Source: Neodidymelliopsis sp. IMI 364377 (taxonomy: Eukaryota > Ascomycota > Dothideomycetes > Pleosporales > Didymellaceae). From it: a stretch of DNA of 64,000 bases. Below the pieces are notes generated by a model. That model did no database searches, was not told the origin of the DNA, and saw only the letters and a program-made list of their open reading frames with translations. Numbering within the stretch: the stretch's first letter is position 1; the number at the start of each line of letters is the position of its first letter. Location of the stretch: the NCBI GenBank assembly GCA_027946375.1, contig JAPEUT010000043.1, positions 60,962 to 124,961 on the forward strand, written 5' to 3'. The position numbers were made by a program, and so were the translations under genes. This document shows positions 56,693 through 64,000 of this stretch, piece after piece.

Positions 56693-57791
56693 GACGCCGT
56701 GTTGTTTCTCATTGCCCGCGTCAAGATACATGTATACACAAAGAGGAAGATGGTAGCGGTAGCACCACTCTCGCACGTTGTGGTGGAGACAGCTGACAGC
56801 TTATGTCCGGGAGCTATGGCTGGATGAGCTCTGTTTGGTGCCAATTGCGTCACTATCGCTTCTCCACACCTTATCGCCCGGCAGGTACACCCGCCCCACT
56901 AGAGACCTCACCCATGCCATCACTCGCTATCACCATCTCATCTAATAACAGACCAATTTTTGACTGCAAGCGTGCATTACCGTAGTAGTCCTTCGTCGCC
57001 GTTTACATCGATGCAAGGGGAGACAGCCACCTCAGCCCAGAGTATAATCAAAGTGGATACCCTCATGTCGTCACAGTTTCTGTTCTTCCTCTCCTTCTCA
57101 TCCCTGGTCTTCATGCGTTTTGTTATGCTGCCACAGTCGCCTGTTAGCGCAAGCCTTATTCTCGGCCTCTTACGCGCTTGTCACTGCACCTTCGCTACAC
57201 TCTTCATCCTGTCACGCTGAGCCGCCGAGCTAGAACACTTGTCCCTTGTCACTTTCTTCGTGGGCAAAAACAGTTCGAGCAAATCCTCCGTTGCAGTGCC
57301 CATGCTCTCGTCTAAGCGCCAATGCACCAGTCGTGCTGCGGCTGTGGCACAGCACACCCGACCCTCGTTTTAGGCCAATCAACGGCGCCACGAAACACTT
57401 CATGTTAGAACACAACATCTATAGAGTATGAAGGCGCCATGCATCAATCCTTTGCACTCGACTACGCCGCATCAGCCTCGTTGTCCGCATCCTACGCATG
57501 AACAGCGATGTCACTCGGTATCGATTCCTGCAGTTCATGTAGGCAGACGAGAATACTTCCTCGGAACGACCTGTCTCGCAGTGCATCTACATGGTCTCAC
57601 AAAGCGCTTTGCTTCCTCAGGCAGCTTTTCATTCTTGTGCACAGCCTCTGTGCATGGAGTTTTGGTCCCTTCCGGGCTTTGGCTATGGCTGGAGTGTCTG
57701 AGACTGCGTGGGGTGAGTGGGCGAGACGAGGCGTATATCTTGGGAGCCTGTGTCTGCTGGAGTAGTACCATCAGCATCATTCATCTTTACC
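56693..57791. other. 1.1-kb divergent intergenic
   Basis: Promoters of the M28 peptidase and RING genes. The RING frame is open from 57717 but its first ATG is at 57792. No other feature seen. Confidence 0.5.
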
Positions 57792-58976
57792 ATGTCTTCA
57801 GTATCTTCTCGCACCATCAGCCGATCTTATGCATCTGCTTCGGAAACCCAGTGGGATCCTCGAGCAGTGCTTGATCTTCATCAAGAACATCGGTGCTTTG
57901 GCTATGCCTACTCCAAGCGTCGCAGGTGCCTCATTCACATTAGCCACGCTAATCAGGTCAACGTCGAGCGCATAATCGCCGAACTGTCGTCACAACCACT
58001 CAATGTGGCGCACCTCCAGCCTATACTTGAGAGACTGGCTCACTACTGGCTTTGTCCAAGATGGCACCGAAACCAAGTCGCAAAGGTGGTAGATGGGTGG
58101 AGTCATCTCATTTCTGATGCCAGCGACGACGAATTCGCACAACTCCAAGCAGCATCACGACGAAGGGAAGCAGATCTGCGAAGCAGAGCAGACACACGAA
58201 GCTCCACTGCATCATCCGCACCGCATCGTTCCGCCCATACCCCCATGCGTGCTTCAAGATCATCCAGTTCTGTCGCCTCTTCGTCCACGCTTTCCCACCA
58301 CCCAGAGTCTGAAGCAGAGGTCCTTCAGAGAAGCATCGCTTCAATGCTAGACATGATTCGAACTGCCGAACGCCGCATCCAACTTTTGCAAACGTCTTCT
58401 CAAAATCTACCTGTCACACCGTCTATTGCTCGCATTCCAACCGCAGATATATCGTCGCTCCACTTATCAAGGACTCCGAGCGTGACATCCAGCGCCAGCT
58501 CGAGCGTCAATTCCAGCGCTCCGTCCTCACGCACAGTACGCAGCAGCTCCTCTGCCATAGTCTCGCGTTACCCATCTCCCACCCGCTCTATATCCTCCTC
58601 TTCTCCCTCCTCCTCCTCATCATCATCCTCGTCGTCGTCGTCATCATCGGCTTTCCCAACCCCACCAGGCTCCCCTCCACATGCCATTAGCAGCACACGA
58701 GCCGAATCTCCGCTTCCAACAAGATCCTCAACGCTCAGCCGCTGCAGAATCACCCACGTCCGCCGCTTACCTCTCACCGACAACTGTCCAATCTGCTACT
58801 CCGACACACCTCTGGCACGCTCTGCGGAAAAGGACTTGGAGTGGTGCAAAGACGGGTGTGGAAACAGTGTGCACAGGGAGTGCGCTGCTGCTTGGGCGGC
58901 GTGCTGTGTGCAGGCTGAGAGGGCGGTTACATGTACCATGTGTCGTGCTGTGATGGAACATGATTGTGACTGTTGA
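57792..58976 (+). CDS. RING-type zinc-finger protein (putative E3 ubiquitin ligase) with poly-Ser tract
   Basis: Single exon, 394 residues. N-terminal module HRCFGYAYSKRRRCLIHISH (about 32-51) recurs in many fungal RING proteins, then a helical region, then a long Ser-rich disordered part including about 16 consecutive Ser. The C-terminal zinc domain runs DNCPICYSDTPL, then LEWCKDGCGNSVHRECAAAW, then VTCTMCRAVM: CxxC ... C-x3-C ... H-x2-C ... CxxC. This is RING-H2-like with enlarged loops. Likely a ubiquitin ligase, partner unknown. The Ser tract is coded by a TCC/TCA/TCG microsatellite that could vary in length. Start MSSVSSRTIS is the first ATG in frame. Confidence 0.85.
   Translation: MSSVSSRTISRSYASASETQWDPRAVLDLHQEHRCFGYAYSKRRRCLIHISHANQVNVERIIAELSSQPLNVAHLQPILERLAHYWLCPRWHRNQVAKVVDGWSHLISDASDDEFAQLQAASRRREADLRSRADTRSSTASSAPHRSAHTPMRASRSSSSVASSSTLSHHPESEAEVLQRSIASMLDMIRTAERRIQLLQTSSQNLPVTPSIARIPTADISSLHLSRTPSVTSSASSSVNSSAPSSRTVRSSSSAIVSRYPSPTRSISSSSPSSSSSSSSSSSSSSAFPTPPGSPPHAISSTRAESPLPTRSSTLSRCRITHVRRLPLTDNCPICYSDTPLARSAEKDLEWCKDGCGNSVHRECAAAWAACCVQAERAVTCTMCRAVMEHDCDC
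58592..58649. repeat. trinucleotide (TCN)n microsatellite coding poly-Ser
   Basis: Runs of TCC, TCA and TCG inside the RING gene; it keeps frame, so length changes would only alter the Ser tract. Confidence 0.8.
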
Positions 58977-59983
58977 GTGTAGTCATTATTTTGAGGTCTT
59001 GGTTATCTGACATCTTTTCGTTTTTTTCTTTTCTGTTAGTGTCTTGTGTACAATACATTTCTCGAAGTTAAAGGCTGTCAATTAATTATTATACATCAAC
59101 TGTTCTTTCCCAACCCTCGCCCCTCGCTTCGCAACCCAGATTACCCGAGCCACCCCCATAACTCCTCATCCCTCAATCTACGCTCTTACCCAACCATTGG
59201 TACAAACTCTCTGAGGGCCCACTCAGAACAATGGCAAGATACGATTTATCGCGAGAAATTAGTACACAAACACATCATCAAATAGCAAATACTCACAATC
59301 CTCCAAGCCCCCTACACAAGTATATTAATCCCTTACCAACCTGGAAAGTCAAGAACCTGCCTATTTGATGGCTAGTTTTCTGGCGAAGTGCATCTCGACA
59401 GCCATTACAGAGATGTCCCATCGTTACATCGCCTTCAAGGGCCGCTGAGACGAGTGTTTCAGACAAACCTGCCTTCCACACGTATGAAAAGCCTGTGACT
59501 ACAAGGAATTCAGTTCACCAGTAAAGCCAAATAGTGTGTCCTCTTAAAAAGCCCTTAATTTGAGCGACGACGTATTCGAATTCATTCCAGCGCAGCTTGT
59601 ATAGTAGCGCGACCGTTATGGCCAGTTCTTGCTGTCCACATCTGTCTCGTATCATTGGAATAACACACTCAGGTGACGGCTCCAGCAATTGTTGGAAAGT
59701 CTAGCGAGCTGTGATAATCTGTGTGGCGAATACAGTCTTGTAGATTGACCTCGAGGTCAGGGTGTAGGAGCTGTGATTTTCCGCAACCCTGAATAGTACG
59801 GAGACTTCAATCGGACTGAACGTGATTGGGAAAGTATCAAGATGGAAGTTGGCGGCTACAATTTTGTTGACATAGATGTGAAATGATGATATATCGGTAT
59901 AGTCTCTGGTGAGCATTTTACTTGCCACTACGTTCGAGTTCATTGCAAGATAGAGTAACGTACGAGTTTGACATTGAGCGATA
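58977..59983. other. 1.0-kb intergenic
   Basis: 3' flanks of two convergent genes. A 100-codon minus-strand frame at 59701-60003 overlaps the end of the next gene and could be an alternative last exon, but nothing else supports it. Confidence 0.4.
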
Positions 59984-61170
59984 TCATAGAGCTGAGTGGA
60001 CACGTCGTAGACTTGATATGATTAGTTGACGCCATCCTGCCCAGTACGGCATGTCGTGGAACTTAAGAAAAGTGTCGAAATCCCTGCGAAGCGACCTGGC
60101 TGAAGTTTTCCCATATGCGTGGTGTTTATCCGTGAGAGTCCCATTGATGACAAAGAGCGCTGCTTCTTCCTCGCCATCGAAGCGTTGGTCCTCCTCTCCA
60201 TCATCGTCATCTTCCTCCTGTTGGGTGTCAGAGCCGTCTGCGCCATGATGTGTTGTGTAGTGTTGTAGGTAGCCTGCGAAGATACCGTACGGAGACCATG
60301 CCTGATTGAGAATGTAATCGTGGAATGACGGAGGGCAGTATTTGGTGGTTGTGTATTCGACTCGAGCTGTATGGCCTGGACCGTCCTCGTCGTACAATCG
60401 CAGCTGGGGCCTCACGGGATTTTGCTGTGCTCCGTACATATGGACAGGAAAGTCGAGCCCGTGCTCTTGGCACATCCCGGCAGAATGCATGGCCGTACGA
60501 CGGTTTGTGCTGTCCGTGCTGTGATGTCAATAGTCGTGCGGAATGGTAAGGCGCCTGGTGGAAAACATCTCGATGTGTTGTCTCCGTGGGAGCAGCCTTG
60601 GCGGATAGTTTGCATGTGATCTGCCAATGTTGTTGACCGTTCGCGCCTGAGTAGTGCCCTGAGTTTCATAATACATGCATTGCGAAGGCCATTTAAATGC
60701 AATTGTTCCTTCACAACGTGCGTGATGTTCACGCATTTTGCCCAGTGACATAGATGTGAGACTGCTGTGTCGTTATCCATCCAATGAGCAAACTCTTGTG
60801 CTTTTCTCGCTAGTACCAGACCAAACACTGTCGACGCTTGAAATTGTTTGGAATGTGGGACGTGGCAGTCACGGCACCAGTATGCTAGCCTGATGAGCAT
60901 GGCCTTGCTAGCATAAGAGTTGGCATATGACATGAAGCAGGTGTTGACATTCATGATTAGCCGCCGTGCCTCTTCTGGTACTCGTTTGAGAGTATGGAAC
61001 GGCTTCAACACGGGTACCTCCATTTCCATCTGTTGAAATGCGAGGCAGCGTACCAGTTGCAAGAAGGCTGAGTCATAGTAAAGTCGTTGCTCTGATGTAG
61101 CGCAAGACTTGGTCTTTCTTTCGGTAACGGTACTGAACAAAACAGGTTCCAATATATCGCCGTCGAACAT
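59984..61170 (-). CDS. unknown protein; two overlapping frames joined by a probable intron
   Basis: An upstream frame (61170-60412) and a downstream frame (60490-59984), in different phases, both look coding. Joining 61170-60499 to 60424-59984 with a 74-nt GT-AG intron (GTACGG ... GCACAG) keeps phase and gives 370 residues. Upstream part: FHTLKRVPEEARRLIMNVNT, YASKAMLIRLAYWCRDCHVP, ARKAQEFAHWMDNDTAVSHL; mostly helical. Downstream part: LRLYDEDGPGHTARVEYTTT, KYCPPSFHDYILNQAWSPYG, an acidic run, then FDTFLKFHDMPYWAGWRQL. I do not recognise the family. Alternatives are a 253-residue protein ending PGCAKSTGSTFLSICTEHSK with a separate downstream gene, or a frameshifted pseudogene. Confidence 0.5.
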
Positions 61171-61743
61171 ATGTTAAAGTTTAGCATATGTGACCCTGCA
61201 CACACCTGGCGGCAGCTGGTATTCACACGCAACTTGCGATAGTGGTATTACTGTTGTGCAAAACCCCTTCTTCCTGTAAGGCTTACTCTTTGAGCTGTTG
61301 TCCTTCTCCGTTTCTGACACGCTGTCTCCGCTGTCATCGTCGTCATCGTCGCTGGCATCGTCATATTCGCTGGTATCATCGTCGTCTTCGTCGCGTCTTT
61401 TGCATTCATTTGATGCTTCGCTTTGGACCGACTGGGTGCCGCTCTCTTGCCAGTGACTTGCGTGCGATCACGCTGCAATGCCGCCTTGCCCTGAAGCTTC
61501 GTTGTCTTGCCCAGGCGCTTCGTTGTATTGTCCCGGCGCTGCGTTGCTTTGCCCTGGAGCTACGCTGTCTTGTCCTGGCGGTAACACATCATAACACTGC
61601 TGCGACAGAAGAAGGCGCGACAAAAACCAGGTCACGTGTACTACACAGCGACAAGAAGGGTTCAATCATAACTCATTCAAATCAATCCTTACTTTCCAAC
61701 CTCACCCATAACTTCACTCCGTTCCTCCACAACTCGACCCACC

Positions 61744-63630
61744 TCAATACTCCCCATACCTCAAGCCATGTCCATACCTAAACACCGGATTCTCGGTATC
61801 AAACGGCACGTCCTCCTTACTGTTCTCCACGGCCTCCATACTCCGCGGCAAATCAAACGGTAACTTCCCCAGTGGCGCGTACCCGTCGAATCCAAACACA
61901 ACATCCAGCAATGCGTCCCCCGACGCGCCATAGTTCGCCATCAACGCTTTGGCCTGCTGTGCCACCTCAGGAATCGCGGCAGGGCGGTCAAGGTAGATGT
62001 CTACAATGGTTGGTACAGCAGAGTAGATGGCCGCCTGGCGCGCGCGCTCTGTGGCGTTGTATTCAAGACTGCCGGCGTGGTAGTTAGCTTCGAAACCGCC
62101 AGGGCGGGGCTCATAGGGGGCTCGGAGGCGCAGAATAGCGATGTCTGCTTCCTGCGGCGTGGAAACGACAGTGATGTTGCGGGACGCGAGGAGAGTGGAG
62201 TTCAAGCCCTCGGTGTAGAATTTTGTGGTGGTGGAATGGCGCAGGGGCAGGATGGTGGCGTTGTTTGTGAGGAGGGTGAAAGACTTCCGTTGGGTTTCCT
62301 GCCCAAGGGCAATGAAGTCTGCTCTGCCAACAATTGAATCCGCGGCGTCGACGTCGACGAAGGGGTTCTCGAAGAGGCCGAGGAGGAATTTTTCACGCAG
62401 GAGCCGGCGGACTGAGACGTCGATACGCGATTCGCTAATTGTGTTGTTTCCGACCAGCTGCTGTATGATAGCGAATACTTGCTCGCCCCCAAACTGGTCC
62501 ACACCTGCATCCAGTACTTTGGCAGCGCGCTCGTATACGGTCAAATTTTCCGCGCCCCAGGCACGCGCCGGCATATCTTGGCCGCGGATGACAGCATCAG
62601 TCAGCAAACCCCAATCACTCACCACGATACCATCAAACCCGAGCTCTTCACGAAGAAGATCAGTGATGAGGCCCTTGTTGAACCCAGCAGCAACCTCTTC
62701 GTACTTTGTGCCAATGGGGCGGGAGTAGTACGACATGATCTGACGCGCACCAGCGGCAATGGCAGCCTTGAAGGGAATGAGGTGGTGCTCGAAGTTGTTG
62801 CCAGGGTACGTTGCGTTCTTGCCATACACAAAATGGCTATCCTCTCCATCCTGGACTGGTCCACTACCAGGGAAGTGCTTCGTGACAGTTGTGACGGACT
62901 GATTCCCAAACGTCTTCGTCTGGAAGCCCTCAAGATACGCCACCACGAGCTCAGCAGTCAGATTCGCACATTCGCCCATGGTCCCTCCAATACGGGCCCA
63001 GCGCGGCTCAGTCGCGATATCGATCTGCGGATGCAACGAAGACCTCAATCCAATCGCCATATACTCCTGCCTGGCCACATCCGCATATCTCCTCACCAAG
63101 TCCGCGTCTCGAAGTGCCGACAGCCCCAGACTATCCGGCCACTGAGAAAAAGCAGTAGCCGCAATAGCCGAACCCACCGACTCGGCAAACGCATGTCTCG
63201 GGTCCGAAGACATGGTAATCGGGATCCCAAGCCTCGTATCCAGCGCCAGTTGCTGAAGATGGTTATGCCACGCCGCCGCAACCCTGGGACTATCGACCGC
63301 GCCTGCGAGATTGAAGTGCGTCTGGAAATCCCGCTGGATGGATATCTGCGTTGTATTGACAGGCACTGAACTCCCGTTCCCCGGGAGGTTGAGAATGCTT
63401 TGGAACATTTGCCCAGCCTTCTCTTGCAGCGTCATCCGCTGGAGTAGGTCTTCCACCCGCTCGTCCACGGAAAGCGATGCGTCGCGGTAGAGCAGCACCT
63501 CCTTTCCTCGCGACAGTGCGAGGTTGCCGTGCTGGGAAGCCGTTGCCATGGTAGTAGCAGCGAAGCAGAAGCCAAGCAAGACCTGCTTCTTACGCTCATT
63601 GCGAGTTCGAGTTCGAATTCGGAAGCCCAT
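61744..63630 (-). CDS. secreted GH3 family beta-glucosidase
   Basis: Glycoside hydrolase family 3, single exon, 628 residues. Start MGFRIRTRTRNERKKQ gives a basic n-region followed by VLLGFCFAATTMATA, a secretion signal. Seen: SVDERVEDLLQRMTLQEKAG, GIPITMSSDPRHAFAES, TKHFPGSGPVQDGEDSHF, the catalytic nucleophile Asp in GIVVSDWGLLTDAV, and RRLLREKFLLGLFENPF. The KHFPG(S)GP-DGED form is the exo-glucosidase type rather than NagZ hexosaminidase. The second (alpha/beta sandwich) domain is present (SFTLLTNNATILPL ... YGASGDALLDVVFGFDGYAP), and the protein stops at FRYGHGLRYGEY without the C-terminal fibronectin-III domain of classical fungal cellobiases. Many N-glycosylation sites. Probably acts on plant or fungal beta-glucans outside the cell. 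Confidence 0.9.
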   Translation of the reverse strand: MGFRIRTRTRNERKKQVLLGFCFAATTMATASQHGNLALSRGKEVLLYRDASLSVDERVEDLLQRMTLQEKAGQMFQSILNLPGNGSSVPVNTTQISIQRDFQTHFNLAGAVDSPRVAAAWHNHLQQLALDTRLGIPITMSSDPRHAFAESVGSAIAATAFSQWPDSLGLSALRDADLVRRYADVARQEYMAIGLRSSLHPQIDIATEPRWARIGGTMGECANLTAELVVAYLEGFQTKTFGNQSVTTVTKHFPGSGPVQDGEDSHFVYGKNATYPGNNFEHHLIPFKAAIAAGARQIMSYYSRPIGTKYEEVAAGFNKGLITDLLREELGFDGIVVSDWGLLTDAVIRGQDMPARAWGAENLTVYERAAKVLDAGVDQFGGEQVFAIIQQLVGNNTISESRIDVSVRRLLREKFLLGLFENPFVDVDAADSIVGRADFIALGQETQRKSFTLLTNNATILPLRHSTTTKFYTEGLNSTLLASRNITVVSTPQEADIAILRLRAPYEPRPGGFEANYHAGSLEYNATERARQAAIYSAVPTIVDIYLDRPAAIPEVAQQAKALMANYGASGDALLDVVFGFDGYAPLGKLPFDLPRSMEAVENSKEDVPFDTENPVFRYGHGLRYGEY

Positions 63631-64000
63631 GGTGAGTACTGATGATACCCCAAAAGTAAAAGACCGACAAGCCACCTATTTGTACTTGAACCACACGGCA
63701 AATATTCACGTCCTCACGGCAGTGAAAAACGCCAAGCTGCGAGCCCACCTACCTACCTGACCCGCTAGGGCCGGTGGGCATGAGTAATGTAGTGTAGTGT
63801 AGTGTGGTGTACATCGGCCCGGCAGTGGTGTCTAGTGTGGTACGGGACATTATAACATCATAACACCACACCACACCACACCATACAACACAACTCCTTA
63901 TCCAGTAAACAAACACAAAACCACATTTCTCCATCTCGCCTCCTCCCTTCCCCCGCTACCCACAAGTTACAACCCACAACCACCACCCACCACCCACCAC
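63631..64000. promoter_or_regulatory. upstream region of the GH3 gene with short tandem repeats
   Basis: Contains (AGTGT)n at 63789-63811, a complementary (ACACC)n tract at 63863-63883, and a CCACCCA tandem tract at 63971-64000 running off the window. No coding region seen. Confidence 0.55.

Noticed and set aside
59701..60003. 100-codon minus-strand frame
   Set aside because: Possible alternative last exon, but no splice pair joins it cleanly and composition is weak.
1..64000. CRISPR arrays, rRNA and tRNA genes
   Set aside because: No spaced direct-repeat array or rRNA similarity, and the few GGTTCGA-like boxes lie inside coding sequence without a matching cloverleaf.

Overview
The window is nuclear DNA from a filamentous ascomycete (Pezizomycotina), most likely a dothideomycete-type fungus. 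Genes are spaced 0.1-3 kb apart on both strands. Many are cut by short GT-AG introns of about 46-60 nt, some with visible CTAAC/CTAAT branch sites. The gene families (Zn2Cys6 regulators, a HET protein, a DAL5-type MFS carrier, fungal SANT proteins, 2EXR-like proteins, a GH3 glucosidase) are typical of that group. I found no rRNA, recognisable tRNA, CRISPR array or intact transposon. Exon joins were worked out by hand from splice sites, phase and family similarity.

0-9 kb looks like a sugar-catabolism neighbourhood. An L-arabinitol 4-dehydrogenase gene and a dihydroxyacetone-synthase/transketolase gene are divergent and share a 0.5-kb promoter. Next to them lie two convergent paralogous regulators of the ARCA-like Zn2Cys6 type; one has a complete zinc cluster and the other has none. 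10-13.4 kb holds a cytidine/dCMP-deaminase-like protein, a crotonase and an SMP-30/gluconolactonase-like secreted protein. 14-15.2 kb holds a SET-domain (SET6/SMYD-like) protein. 16.3-21.1 kb holds a second Zn2Cys6 regulator followed by a DAL5-type MFS transporter, both on the plus strand. After a 2.5-kb gene-free stretch comes a HET-domain gene (23.6-25.6 kb) broken by one in-frame TAG, then a Trk potassium transporter (26.3-28.3 kb).

29.8-38.4 kb is unusual. It holds three separate SANT/Myb-type DNA-binding genes with about 3 kb of apparently non-coding DNA between them. 41-49 kb carries five minus-strand genes in a row: an F-box-like protein, a stand-alone DUF4208/CHCT-like protein, the mitochondrial complex I assembly factor NDUFAF3, and two unknowns. 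50-64 kb carries a 2EXR-like protein, a C2H2 zinc-finger/protein-kinase fusion, an M28 glutamate-carboxypeptidase-like membrane peptidase, a poly-Ser RING protein, an unknown protein with two overlapping reading frames, and a secreted GH3 beta-glucosidase.

The most attractive functional idea is the first block. Arabinitol dehydrogenase feeds carbon toward D-xylulose-5-phosphate, which is the acceptor-side partner for formaldehyde fixation by dihydroxyacetone synthase. Both arabinose and methanol are released when pectin is degraded. This is an inference from gene content and layout only.
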